Shown piece after piece: positions 43,356-52,778 of a stretch of 64,000 bases of DNA. The notes under the pieces are model-generated. The model did not search any database. It was given only the letters and a program-made list of their open reading frames with translations, and was not told the origin of the DNA. The stretch is from an uncultured Prevotella sp. (GTDB taxonomy: Bacteria > Bacteroidota > Bacteroidia > Bacteroidales > Bacteroidaceae): the NCBI GenBank assembly GCA_938028745.1, contig CALIZL010000021.1:57887-121886 (forward strand), given 5' to 3'. Numbering within the stretch: position 1 is the stretch's first letter; every line of letters begins with the position of its first letter. The position numbers and the translations under genes are program-made.

Positions 43356-45299
43356 ATGGGTTATATACGATTTGAAAAATCCCTCATGACCAATCTTGAG
43401 GAAACATTACCTAAAGAGTTGCTGCGGACTAACCGGTCGGGAGCGTACGCTTGTTCGTCTATACTGGATTGCAATACGAGGAAGTATCACGGGCTCCTCG
43501 TTCTGCCTATTCCTGAAATCGACGACGACAATCATGTACTGCTCTCTGCACTAGATGTCTCTGTTGTTCAGCATGGCGCAGTATTCAATCTTGGGGTGCA
43601 CAAGTACCGCGGAAACACTTACAGTCCTAACGGACACAAATACATCCGCGAGTTCAACTGCGACAAGGTGCCTACAACTTTGTATAGAGTGGGAGGTGTA
43701 TTATTGAAGAAAGAAGTGGTTTTCCAGCACTTTGAGGACAGAATCCTTATTCGATACACCTTAGAAGATGCTCACTCAGCTACCACACTGCGTTTTAAAC
43801 CCTTCCTCGCTTTTAGGAGTGTGCGAGAGTTCACGCACGAAAACACCGTGGCATCTCGTGAATACCATGAAGTAGAGAATGGCATAAAGACTTGCATGTA
43901 TGCTGGTTACCCCGATTTGTTCATGCAATTCAGCAAGAAGAACACATTTGTGTTCGAGCCAAACTGGTATCGTGGCTTGGAATATCCAAAGGAACAAGAA
44001 CGCGGTTACGATGCCAACGAAGACCTCTATGTGCCTGGTTACTTTGAGATGAACATCAAAAAGGGCGAAAGTATCGTGTTCTCTGCCTCCATCAAAGAGT
44101 TTACAACCAAAGAACTCTGCCAGTTGTTTGAAGATGAAGTGAATGAGAGAAGTCCCCGCGACAACTTTTTCCACTGTTTAGTAAACGCTGCTCATCAGTT
44201 CCACATCAGTGAGGGAAACGGCGATGAGTACATCCTAGCCGGTTATCCTTGGTTCAAGTGCAGGGCACGCGACACCTTCGTTGCTTTGCCTGGGTTAACG
44301 CTCGCCATCGAAGAAGAAAGCTATTTCGAAGCTGTTATGCGCACAGCCGAAAGAGGATTGCGCGAGTTTATGGACGATAAGCCCTTGACCGTTAACATCG
44401 CAGAGATTGAACAACCCGACGTTTTGTTGTGGGCTGTATGGGCCATACAGCAATATGGACGAGAAACTGGTAAGGAACGTTGCATAGAAAAATATGGCCA
44501 ACTGGTTAAAGACATCATTATATATATAAGGAGTAACAAACACCCGAACCTTATACTCGACGATAATGGACTTGTTAGGACCAACGGAAAAGACAAATCC
44601 GTAACGTGGATGAACTCTACCATCAACGGCAAACCCGCGGTTCCTCGCTCTGGATACATCGTAGAGTTTAATGCCCTGTGGTATAATGCGCTGAAATTCG
44701 CTGCAACAATCGCCACCGACATGGGCGAACCCCACGAAACAGAGAACTTGGAAGCGATGGCGGCATTGTGTAAGAAGTCTTTCGTGGACACGTTCTTGAA
44801 CGAATACGGCTACCTTTACGACTATGTTGACGGCAATATGGTAGACTGGAGCGTGCGCCCGAACATGATTTTTGCCGTTGCACTAGACTATTCGCCATTA
44901 GAGTTGAACCAAAAGAAGAGCGTTCTCGATGTCTGCACGCGCGAATTACTCACGCCTAAAGGGCTTAGAACCCTGTCGCCCAAGAGCGGAGGATACAATC
45001 CCATGTACGTTGGGTCGCAGATACAACGCGATTATGCTTATCATCAAGGAACCGCATGGCCTTGGTTGGGCGGATTTTATATGGAAGCGTGCCTCAAACT
45101 CTATAAGCGCACACGCCTGAGTTTTATCGAAAGACAGATGGTTGGCTACGAAGACGAGATGTTCTACCATTGTCTCGGAACCATTCCCGAACTATTCGAT
45201 GGCAACCCACCTTTCCATGGGCGCGGTGCAATATCGTTCGCTATGAATGTAGGCGAAATATTGAGAACTTTAGAACTACTTGAAAAATACTCATATTAA
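43356..45299 (+). CDS. glycogen debranching enzyme, amylo-alpha-1,6-glucosidase type
   Basis: Hydrolyses alpha-1,6 branches of glycogen. The 647 residues have the N-terminal GDE_N-type beta domain (LPKELLRTNRSGAYACSSI, NTRKYHGLLVLPIPE) and a C-terminal (alpha/alpha)6 barrel with GYPWFKCRARDTFVALPGL, RPNMIFAVALDYSPL and YHQGTAWPWLGGFYMEA, which carry the acidic catalytic residues. It is first of three genes, 21 bp before the GT4 synthase. The name treX/glgX would be wrong: those are GH13 enzymes, unlike this archaeal-style GH133 relative. Confidence 0.92.
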   Translation: MGYIRFEKSLMTNLEETLPKELLRTNRSGAYACSSILDCNTRKYHGLLVLPIPEIDDDNHVLLSALDVSVVQHGAVFNLGVHKYRGNTYSPNGHKYIREFNCDKVPTTLYRVGGVLLKKEVVFQHFEDRILIRYTLEDAHSATTLRFKPFLAFRSVREFTHENTVASREYHEVENGIKTCMYAGYPDLFMQFSKKNTFVFEPNWYRGLEYPKEQERGYDANEDLYVPGYFEMNIKKGESIVFSASIKEFTTKELCQLFEDEVNERSPRDNFFHCLVNAAHQFHISEGNGDEYILAGYPWFKCRARDTFVALPGLTLAIEEESYFEAVMRTAERGLREFMDDKPLTVNIAEIEQPDVLLWAVWAIQQYGRETGKERCIEKYGQLVKDIIIYIRSNKHPNLILDDNGLVRTNGKDKSVTWMNSTINGKPAVPRSGYIVEFNALWYNALKFAATIATDMGEPHETENLEAMAALCKKSFVDTFLNEYGYLYDYVDGNMVDWSVRPNMIFAVALDYSPLELNQKKSVLDVCTRELLTPKGLRTLSPKSGGYNPMYVGSQIQRDYAYHQGTAWPWLGGFYMEACLKLYKRTRLSFIERQMVGYEDEMFYHCLGTIPELFDGNPPFHGRGAISFAMNVGEILRTLELLEKYSY

Positions 45300-45320
45300 T
45301 AATTACGGAGGAACTGAATA

Positions 45321-46589
45321 ATGAAAGTACTAATGTTTGGTTGGGAATATCCTCCTCACATCTTAGGCGGTCTTGGCACGGCAAGCTTTGGCATCACCGA
45401 AGGATTGCATGCCCAAGGCGACATGGATATAACCTTCTGTTTGCCCAAACCTTGGGGCGACGAAGATAAGAACGCCGCCAACATCGTGGCCATGAACTGC
45501 GTTCCCGTGGCATGGCGTGACGTAAACTACGACTATCTTAAAGAAAGATTAGGCAATGTAATGTCTCCCGAATACTATTATGAATTGAGAGACCACATAT
45601 ATGCCGACTTCAATTACATGAACTTGAACGACTTGGGCTGCGTGGAGTTTTCCGGACGCTATCCTGACAACCTGCACGAAGAGATTAACAACTACTCAAT
45701 TGTTGCCGGCGTTGTGGCTAGGCAGCAGTCGTTCGACATCATTCACGCACACGACTGGCTTACTTATCCTGCGGGAATTCACGCCAAGCAGGTGTCGGGC
45801 AAGCCGCTTTGCATTCATGTACACGCCACCGACTTCGACCGTTCGCGCGGAAAGGTAAACCCAACGGTTTATTCAATCGAGAAAGATGGTATGGACAACG
45901 CCGATTGCATCATGTGCGTGTCTGAACTTACTCGCCAAACGGTTATCAACCAATACCATCAAGACCCGCGTAAGTGTTTTACCGTACACAATGCCGTATA
46001 TCCTTTGGCGCAAGAACTGCAAGACATTCCGCGCCCAAATCACGATAACAAGGAGAAGGTAGTAATCTTCCTTGGGCGTATCACCATGCAAAAGGGGCCC
46101 GAATACTTTGTTGAGGCGGCCACTATGGTGTTGCACCGCACCCGAAATGTGCGTTTCTGTATGGCTGGGTCGGGCGACATGATGGATCAAATGATTTATC
46201 TAGCAGCCAATCGTGGCATTGCCGACAGGTTCCACTTTCCCGGATTTATGCGGGGCAAGCAGGTTTACGAGTGTCTAAAAGCCTCTGATGTATATGTGAT
46301 GCCCTCTGTAAGCGAACCCTTTGGCATCTCGCCACTCGAGGCCATGCAATGCGGCACGCCCTCAATCATTTCCAAACAAAGTGGTTGCGCAGAGATATTG
46401 ACCAATTGTATCAAGGTAGACTATTGGGACATTCACGCTATGGCCGACGCCATTTACTCCATCTGTCACAACGATAGCCTGTTCCATTACCTCCAAGAAG
46501 AGGGGAAGAACGAGGTAGACCAAATTACTTGGGAGAAAGTTGGCCTTTGGATACGCACGCTTTACGAGAGAACAATTAACAAGAACTAA
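45321..46589 (+). CDS. GT4-family glycogen synthase-like glycosyltransferase
   Basis: Probably elongates alpha-1,4-glucan from a nucleotide-glucose donor. The 422 residues open with MFGWEYPPHILGGLGTA (donor-site lysine of GT5 GlgA is replaced by HILGGLG), include HAHDWLTYPAG and the C-terminal donor site with FLGRITMQKGPEYFVEA and SEPFGISPLEAMQCGTP (the E-x7-E motif). It is the middle gene between the debranching enzyme and GH57 gene (21 and 24 bp gaps), so a glycogen role is strong from context. The exact donor is not shown. Confidence 0.88.
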   Translation: MKVLMFGWEYPPHILGGLGTASFGITEGLHAQGDMDITFCLPKPWGDEDKNAANIVAMNCVPVAWRDVNYDYLKERLGNVMSPEYYYELRDHIYADFNYMNLNDLGCVEFSGRYPDNLHEEINNYSIVAGVVARQQSFDIIHAHDWLTYPAGIHAKQVSGKPLCIHVHATDFDRSRGKVNPTVYSIEKDGMDNADCIMCVSELTRQTVINQYHQDPRKCFTVHNAVYPLAQELQDIPRPNHDNKEKVVIFLGRITMQKGPEYFVEAATMVLHRTRNVRFCMAGSGDMMDQMIYLAANRGIADRFHFPGFMRGKQVYECLKASDVYVMPSVSEPFGISPLEAMQCGTPSIISKQSGCAEILTNCIKVDYWDIHAMADAIYSICHNDSLFHYLQEEGKNEVDQITWEKVGLWIRTLYERTINKN

Positions 46590-46613
46590 TGCAGCCTTTA
46601 AAACAATAAAACG

Positions 46614-48014
46614 ATGAAAACGATATGTTTATATTTTGAGATACACCAAATTATCCATCTCAAGCGGTACAGATTCTTCGATATTGGTACCGACCACTAC
46701 TATTACGACGACTTCGAGAACGAACGAACCATAACCGACATTGCCGAACGCTCATACATGCCTGCGTTAAATGCGCTACTCGACATGATTAAGGCCAATG
46801 GCAAGTACTTCAAGGTAGCTTTCTCACTTTCGGGTGTGGGTATCGAGCAATTAGAAATGCACGCACCGCAAGTACTGGATAAGCTGCAAGAACTAAACGA
46901 CACGGGCTGTGTAGAATTCTTGGCCGAACCTTATTCGCATGGTTTGGCATCGCTCATCAACGAAGACTGTTTTGAGGCCGAAGTGAAGAAACAATGCCAA
47001 AAGATAAAGGAATACTTCGGACAAGAACCCAAGGTGTTGCGAAACTCTTCGCTCATCTATAACGACGACATAGGGTTGAAGGCTTCGCACATGGGCTTTA
47101 AGGGCATGTTAACAGAGGGAGCCAAGCACGTATTGGGTTGGAAGTCGCCCCATTACCTCTACCATTGCAACATGGCACCCAATCTGAAACTGCTTTTGCG
47201 CGACATCCGTTTAAGCGATGACGTGTCGTTGCGCTTTAACAACAGCGAGTGGGACGAGTATCCACTCTTCGCAGACAGGTATGTTGGTAAAATAGCAGCT
47301 TTGCCCGAAGAGGAACAAGTTATCAATATCTTTATGGAACTTTCGGCTTTGGGCATTGCACAGCCCTTGTCGAGCAACATCTTAGAGTTCCTAAAAGCCA
47401 TACCCGTTTGTGCCAAACAAGCAGGAATAACCTTCTCAACTCCCTCCGAGATATGTGCAAAGATGAAGAGCGTAGCCGCATTGGACGTTCCTTACGCCCT
47501 GTCGTGGATTGACGAAGAACGCGATGTGAGCAGTTGGTTGGGTAACCCCATGCAACGCGAGGCATTCAACAAGCTGTATAGCGTGGCCGATAGGGTGAGA
47601 ATCGCCAACGATTCGCGCATTAACCAAGATTGGGACTACCTGCAAGCCTCCAATAACTTCCGCTTTATGACCACCAAGAATACTGGTGTGGCCATCGACC
47701 GCGGCATTTACAGCAGCCCATTCGACGCTTTCACCAATTACATGAATATCCTTGGCGACTTCATCAATAGGGTAAACAGCCTATATCCCGAAGACATCGA
47801 CAACGAAGAACTTAATGGCTTGCTCACAACCATCAAGAACCAAGGCGATGAAATTGAAATGAAAGAAAAGGAGATTGTTCGTTTGCAAACCAAGATTGCT
47901 AAGATTGAGGCCGAAGACGATAAACTCCGCGCCATGTTGGATAAGGGAGAGGTGAAACCAAAAGCCAAACGTGCTACTGCCAAAAAAACCGCACCTAAAA
48001 AGGTAGACAAGTAA
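46614..48014 (+). CDS. GH57 alpha-amylase-like protein, catalytic residues apparently lost
   Basis: 466 residues of the GH57 alpha-amylase type by EIHQIIHL near the start, VEFLAEPYSHG (100-110) and RNSSLIYNDDIG (143-154). From memory of the family, active members have NTELIY at the nucleophile and FMDYETFGEHQ at the proton donor. Here these read NSSLIY (S146) and FMELSALGIAQ (E242), so both catalytic positions differ. The C-terminus adds a coiled coil (about 405-445) and a lysine/alanine-rich tail (KAKRATAKKTAPKK). As part of the glycogen operon it may be a glucan-binding or scaffold protein instead of a hydrolase. Confidence 0.85.
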   Translation: MKTICLYFEIHQIIHLKRYRFFDIGTDHYYYDDFENERTITDIAERSYMPALNALLDMIKANGKYFKVAFSLSGVGIEQLEMHAPQVLDKLQELNDTGCVEFLAEPYSHGLASLINEDCFEAEVKKQCQKIKEYFGQEPKVLRNSSLIYNDDIGLKASHMGFKGMLTEGAKHVLGWKSPHYLYHCNMAPNLKLLLRDIRLSDDVSLRFNNSEWDEYPLFADRYVGKIAALPEEEQVINIFMELSALGIAQPLSSNILEFLKAIPVCAKQAGITFSTPSEICAKMKSVAALDVPYALSWIDEERDVSSWLGNPMQREAFNKLYSVADRVRIANDSRINQDWDYLQASNNFRFMTTKNTGVAIDRGIYSSPFDAFTNYMNILGDFINRVNSLYPEDIDNEELNGLLTTIKNQGDEIEMKEKEIVRLQTKIAKIEAEDDKLRAMLDKGEVKPKAKRATAKKTAPKKVDK

Positions 48015-48120
48015 AAAGGCAATAAGATAGCATAACATTCTTCCTGCATACATTTTACCAGGTGTTGTCGGCGCAACAAAATTATTTTAAGCGCCCACCT
48101 ACTAGGTAATTTATTGGTTG

Positions 48121-48150
48121 CGCGAGCTTAGGCATTGTCCTAGGCTCGCG
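48121..48150 (+). terminator. terminator of the glycogen operon
   Basis: CGCGAGCTTAGG (48121-48132) pairs with CCTAGGCTCGCG (48139-48150), with one mismatch and a 6-base loop, followed by TTTCGCG. It is 107 bp after the GH57 stop. Confidence 0.65.
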
Positions 48151-48240
48151 TTTCGCGTTCTGTCGTCTGCAATGTAAAATATTACTATCACTTACTTGTT
48201 TACACTTTCGCCTGTCTTCCATTCATAATAGTTCAGAAAC

Positions 48241-48273
48241 TTTGGTGTTGTTGCTTTAATGTAGTAACTTTGT
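48241..48273 (+). promoter_or_regulatory. oxyR promoter
   Basis: TTTG (48241-48244), 20 bases, then TAACTTTGT (48265-48273), a good Bacteroidetes promoter. It lies 25 bp upstream of the start codon, so any OxyR autoregulatory site would overlap it. Confidence 0.75.
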
Positions 48274-48297
48274 ATCACGCAAAACCATATAGATAGA

Positions 48298-49224
48298 ATG
48301 ACTTTACAACAACTAGAATATGTGATGGCGGTGTTTAGGTTCCGCCATTTTGCCAAGGCAGCCGAATATTGTGGCGTTACCCAGCCCACACTTAGTTCGA
48401 TGGTGCAGAAACTGGAAGACGAGTTAGGACTGAAAATCTTCGACAGAAAGAGTCAGCCCATAGCCCCAACTCCCACAGGACGATTGGTTGTGGAGCAGGC
48501 CTGGAAAGTGTTGCTGCGTGCACGAAAGCTCAAAGAAACGGTGGAAGAGGAGAAACATTCGCTGTTCGGAACCTTCACCATCGGCATCTTGCCCACCATC
48601 GCACCCTATCTTATTCCACGTTTCTTCCCCCAACTGATGAACAAATATCCCGATATGGATGTGCGCATCGTGGAGATGAAGACCGAAGACTTGAAACGAG
48701 CCTTGGTTCGTGGCGATGTAGATGCTGGTATCTTGGCTCAATTAGAGGGATTGGACGATTTTGACAGTGTGCCGTTGTTCTACGAACAGTTCTTTGCATA
48801 CGTGGCCGATGGCGACCCATTGTTCAGCAAAGAGAGCATAAAAACAGCCGACCTAACGGGCGAGTACCTGTGGTTGCTTGATGAAGGGCATTGCTTTCGC
48901 GACCAATTGGTGAAGTTTTGCCACCTTAAAGCAGCATCGGCTGCCAAGAAAGCCTATACCTTAGGCAGCATCGAAACGTTTATGCGTATTGTTGAAAGCG
49001 GCAAGGGCATCACCTTCATACCCGAATTGGCCGTGCACCAGCTAGACGAAACCCACAAACGCCTTGTGCGTCCCTTTGCCATCCCTGTTCCAACACGCGA
49101 AATAGTGATGATAACAGGTAAGAACTTTATTCGCAAAACACTGCGCAGCTTGCTTGTTGAAGAGATACAAGCTAGCATACCTAAGGACATGCTGACGTTG
49201 AGACAGACGCAGAAAAAGATATAA
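48298..49224 (+). CDS. oxyR: hydrogen-peroxide-sensing LysR-type regulator OxyR
   Basis: Activates peroxide-defence genes after disulphide formation. The 308 residues have the LysR helix-turn-helix (LEYVMAVFRFRHFAKAAEYCGVTQPTLSSMVQKLE, 7-41) and the redox motif GHCFRDQLVKFC. The two cysteines fall at residues 199 and 208, the same numbers as in the E. coli protein. It is monocistronic, with no peroxidase gene adjacent. Confidence 0.95.
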   Translation: MTLQQLEYVMAVFRFRHFAKAAEYCGVTQPTLSSMVQKLEDELGLKIFDRKSQPIAPTPTGRLVVEQAWKVLLRARKLKETVEEEKHSLFGTFTIGILPTIAPYLIPRFFPQLMNKYPDMDVRIVEMKTEDLKRALVRGDVDAGILAQLEGLDDFDSVPLFYEQFFAYVADGDPLFSKESIKTADLTGEYLWLLDEGHCFRDQLVKFCHLKAASAAKKAYTLGSIETFMRIVESGKGITFIPELAVHQLDETHKRLVRPFAIPVPTREIVMITGKNFIRKTLRSLLVEEIQASIPKDMLTLRQTQKKI

Positions 49225-49266
49225 AAATGGTAATCCTCTGATAAAGTGTTTCTATCTTCAGGGAAT

Positions 49267-49313
49267 AAAAAATAACGTGCGTTTCGTTTATATCGAAACG
49301 CACGTTATTTTTT
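49267..49313. terminator. bidirectional terminator, oxyR / lipoprotein gene
   Basis: A perfect 20-bp inverted repeat (49267-49286 with 49294-49313) around a TTTATAT loop, with A6 on one end and T6 on the other. It lies between convergent genes. Confidence 0.95.
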
Positions 49314-49342
49314 ATGTGCATGTTATAAGGCATGTCAAGACC

Positions 49343-50377
49343 TTATAGCCAAATACCTTTGCCTAAGTCATGTGGCGCTGTCGTGAAAATAGACGTGTGA
49401 TAATCACGAAGAGCCTCGGTCCACGAGAGATTAAAGGCTTTCATGATACGGTGAATCAGTTTGTTGCTTACATCTTCTTTAAAACCATTTTCTGGAAAAT
49501 TATCAATGTCCATGTCTTCCTTAAAGGCTTCTTCGTCGATGTAATCTTCCCTATCTGCATAAACCACCACAGGAACCGTGAAGTTTATATCCCATGTGCC
49601 CTGCTGTAACTGCGTTGGTGAGAAACGATAATAGGGGCTGAATTGACCCGTCCGAGGATCTTTCTTACCTTTGTATCCATGATAGAGTCTGATACGGAGG
49701 TCCATTGTTACATCGTCTTTTAAGAATTTCATCACCCCTTTAAGCCCAATGGGGTTAGTGGTTCCTGTTAGTTTGGCGTCGTCGTATTTCACTGTTTTAT
49801 CCCAAGGTGTTGTGTCTGTGTACTTATAATCGATGTAGTCGGGGGTGTCGAGCTTACTGGCTATTTCCTTTCCACTCATCAGCTCCTTCACGTTTTCAAC
49901 CGTAAAGAAGTGTTGGTGAATAGCATCTTGACCATTCGTCACAAATTGTCCGTTTATATATTCGCCTTTGGCGTTGTAGTACTTGATGAACAAGAGGTAA
50001 ACGGGGGCGGGATTCTCGAACCCTTTTTTCTCGCTATAATCATGTGCTTTCACCACATAGAATTTGTCTGCACTGCCTTCTGCTAGTGTCCATCCTTTGC
50101 CAGGCTTTACCTCGTAGGTTATTTCTTGGATGCGTTTCAAGTATTTGGCTTTCGATTCAGAGTCTTGGTGGAACCCTCCTTCCGTGTCAACATAAAGCCA
50201 ATTGGCGTGCATGTGTCCTTGAACCAACTGTACTGTAACCTTTGCGGGGTCTTCGTGTAGCTTGTGGTCTATTTCTTTTATGGGGGTGTCTACATCGTTG
50301 TTGCAAGCAGTGAAAGCTAGTGCGAAGAATGCGGCGCAAGATAATGCCAGCATTGATTTAAAGAAATTCTTTTTCAT
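49343..50377 (-). CDS. lipoprotein partner of TonB receptor
   Basis: The start is taken at 50377 (MKKNFFKSMLALSC, 344 residues); a longer in-frame version overlaps the receptor gene and lacks a signal peptide. Lipobox LAFTAC with C25, followed by NNDVD. The mature protein contains histidine-bearing stretches (EIDHKLHEDP, VQGHMHANW, AIHQHFFTV) that could bind a metal. I recognise no named domain. It starts 37 bp after the TonB receptor stop and ends near a strong terminator, so it is the last gene of the operon. Confidence 0.78.
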   Translation of the reverse strand: MKKNFFKSMLALSCAAFFALAFTACNNDVDTPIKEIDHKLHEDPAKVTVQLVQGHMHANWLYVDTEGGFHQDSESKAKYLKRIQEITYEVKPGKGWTLAEGSADKFYVVKAHDYSEKKGFENPAPVYLLFIKYYNAKGEYINGQFVTNGQDAIHQHFFTVENVKELMSGKEIASKLDTPDYIDYKYTDTTPWDKTVKYDDAKLTGTTNPIGLKGVMKFLKDDVTMDLRIRLYHGYKGKKDPRTGQFSPYYRFSPTQLQQGTWDINFTVPVVVYADREDYIDEEAFKEDMDIDNFPENGFKEDVSNKLIHRIMKAFNLSWTEALRDYHTSIFTTAPHDLGKGIWL

Positions 50378-50414
50378 AACCTTATTAGTTTTGTTGTTTA
50401 ATTGTCTATGTTTT

Positions 50415-52577
50415 TTAAAAGAACCAGCCGATGGAGAAGCGTATATCGCGCCCCATATCGTGGGCATAGTAACGCGAACGGTTGGTGTATTCCTTATATT
50501 CTTTATTAAAGAGGTTGTCGGCGGCCAACAACATACGCAGCTTGTTCCGTTCGCCAAGTGGCCAATCCATGCCTACCTCAAGTCCGAAGAGGTTGTATGT
50601 GGAAGGCGTAAAGTCGATGAGGTCGCTTGCGGGATTAAAGCGCGTCTGTTTCAAAACCAACCTGTGCTTCAATTGCAACCATGCGTTACCTTTTCCTACG
50701 CGGATGTCTTCCCACGTTAGGTCGTGGTCGAAGCGTGCCGAAGGAATATAAGGCAGGTAGTTACCCGTTCGCTTTTCGTTGGCCCAGATAAGGCCAGATA
50801 ACAGGTGATACTCCAAGTGTTGCATGGGTTTTAGCCGCACATCGAAGTCTATTCCGCGGAAAAAAGCGTCGGTTTGCTTGTATTGGAACAGCGGATAAGA
50901 ACCTGAAATCACCGTGATATATTTTCCTCTCTCTGGCTGATCGTAGATGTAACCGTTTATCCATTGCAGATAGGCGTCTACCCGAACTTCGGCAAAGGCA
51001 GAGCGATAGGATAGTGATGTAACCCATTTTGTGCTCTGTTCGGAGTGCATGGTTGAGTCGCCCATGACGAACATGCCCGATCCCAGCTCGTTTCCATTGC
51101 TATAAAGCTCGTGAACGTGTGGTGCACGCCACGCCAAACCTAAGTTGGAGGTTAGTTTCCATTGTCCGTTGAGGCGATAGCTAGTGCCAAGATTATACGA
51201 GAAGTTACTGAAAATGTGGTGTCCGCCATAAAGCTTGCCCGTGTAATCGTAACCCGATGCCCGTGTTTCTTGGTTGTCAAATCGTACGCCAGCCTCTGCC
51301 GTCCAATTCTCATGGCGATACTTCTGTATGGCGTAAATGCCTAAGTCGTACTCGGTGTAGTTGGGGATAAGCGGCACAACACCCGTTCCTCCTTGGTTGC
51401 GGTTACGTATGTGCAAGTAAGATGCGCCTGCTTCGGTATTCCATTTGTTGTAAGTCAAATTCCATTTCAATTGGTTTTGAAACGAGGTAAGATACAGGCT
51501 CACTGCCGGAATATTCGAGAGGTTCATCCTTCTGATGCGATTTTCCTTGCGGTCATCGTGCTGAAAGGCTGTCTGCCATAAGAAAATGCCGAACTTGCCC
51601 GCATCAAAAGAAGCCTTGCCAATGGCCGTATGGTGAACAACATGCTGAAAAGGGTAGTCGATGTGACGGCTGTATGGATAGATTTCCACGGGTTGACCGA
51701 GCTCGATGCGCAGCTTCAACAAGTCTTCGCTACCCATTTGCGCACTAGGCAAAACGCCCAATTTTAGGTTGTACATGCTGTAATAGCCTTCCAATTTAAG
51801 GGCGTTGTACTTGTAACCCAATGACGCCGAGAAGTCGTGTTCGCGATAACCGGTGTTGTTAAGCAGGTATTTGGCCGCGCTTTGGTCACCCGAATTTGCG
51901 TAGGTTCCTTGCAGTCGCCAAGCCAAACCATTACTGAAAGGCATCGTTCCTTCTGCCTGTGCCACAACAGAATAGCGTTTGCCATTGCTACCGTAGAGCG
52001 TTCGTAGGTGTCCCGAAACGCCAGTTTGTCCGTAAGGCAGTGGTTTTTGTTCCATCACGATTATTCCGCCTAGTGCCTCAGATCCATACCTTACAGACTC
52101 TGCACCTTTGATAACCTCGATAGAACCGCTGCTGTTCTGGTCAATTTCGGGTGCGTGGTCGGCGCCCCATTGCTGTCCCGTCTGCCTTGCTCCATTGTTA
52201 ACAATGAGTATACGATTGCCATACATGCCGTTGATAACGGGCTTGGCCACCGTTGTTCCCGTCTGAATGGAACTTACTCCACTAACATGTTCGAGAATGG
52301 ATGCAAGCGATTTGCCCATTGAGCGGTCGATAAGGTTTTCGCCTATCTTTTCGCTTACGCTGTTGATGCTGGCCTGTTGTCGCACACCTGTTACAACAAT
52401 CTCGTTGATGTTGTGCTCTTGGCCAAGAACCGACTTGCCGTTTTTCTTGCTTATGTTTGTCGTTGTGTCGGTTTGTTGGCTTAGCGAGATAGGGTGTTTA
52501 GCGGTTGAGGGTTTTGCTGAAACCCATAGTGCAATGCTCGCACCGAGTGCGACGCAAAGAAAAGTTCTTTTAAACAT
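50415..52577 (-). CDS. TonB-dependent outer-membrane receptor, probably for metal ion
   Basis: 720 residues. Signal peptide MFKRTFLCVALGASIALWVS, then a TonB-box-like INEIVVTG, a plug domain (about 65-170, with NGMYGNRILIVNNGARQTGQQWGADHAPEID) and a 22-strand barrel ending IRFSIGWFF with the terminal aromatic residue needed for assembly. No N-terminal carboxypeptidase-like repeat and no SusD partner are present, so it is not a polysaccharide system. A histidine-rich small protein upstream and a histidine-containing lipoprotein downstream point to zinc or another metal; this is inference from context. Confidence 0.9.
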   Translation of the reverse strand: MFKRTFLCVALGASIALWVSAKPSTAKHPISLSQQTDTTTNISKKNGKSVLGQEHNINEIVVTGVRQQASINSVSEKIGENLIDRSMGKSLASILEHVSGVSSIQTGTTVAKPVINGMYGNRILIVNNGARQTGQQWGADHAPEIDQNSSGSIEVIKGAESVRYGSEALGGIIVMEQKPLPYGQTGVSGHLRTLYGSNGKRYSVVAQAEGTMPFSNGLAWRLQGTYANSGDQSAAKYLLNNTGYREHDFSASLGYKYNALKLEGYYSMYNLKLGVLPSAQMGSEDLLKLRIELGQPVEIYPYSRHIDYPFQHVVHHTAIGKASFDAGKFGIFLWQTAFQHDDRKENRIRRMNLSNIPAVSLYLTSFQNQLKWNLTYNKWNTEAGASYLHIRNRNQGGTGVVPLIPNYTEYDLGIYAIQKYRHENWTAEAGVRFDNQETRASGYDYTGKLYGGHHIFSNFSYNLGTSYRLNGQWKLTSNLGLAWRAPHVHELYSNGNELGSGMFVMGDSTMHSEQSTKWVTSLSYRSAFAEVRVDAYLQWINGYIYDQPERGKYITVISGSYPLFQYKQTDAFFRGIDFDVRLKPMQHLEYHLLSGLIWANEKRTGNYLPYIPSARFDHDLTWEDIRVGKGNAWLQLKHRLVLKQTRFNPASDLIDFTPSTYNLFGLEVGMDWPLGERNKLRMLLAADNLFNKEYKEYTNRSRYYAHDMGRDIRFSIGWFF

Positions 52578-52655
52578 ACGTCTATGTGTGTTGGCTTGCG
52601 TGCGAAGTGATATGTTGATTCAGCACGACAAGCAAACAGTGTATAATTACTGATT

Positions 52656-52685
52656 GGAGGAGCGACCGAACCTAGTTCGGCCTCC
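52656..52685. promoter_or_regulatory. hairpin upstream of the TonB receptor
   Basis: GGAGG (52656-52660) pairs with CCTCC (52681-52685), enclosing a perfect CCGAAC-CTA-GTTCGG stem. It lies between the small histidine-rich gene and the receptor, 79 bp before the receptor start. Read leftward it has no T-run, so it may be a leader structure or attenuator. I do not see a cobalamin or other known riboswitch core. Confidence 0.45.
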
Positions 52686-52778
52686 TGTGATAAAAATGTA
52701 AATGCAACCTACAATGCCTATCCGAAAAGGCGTAATTGTCCTGCCGAATAGATACAATAGGGGTGAGTGGTGGTAAGA

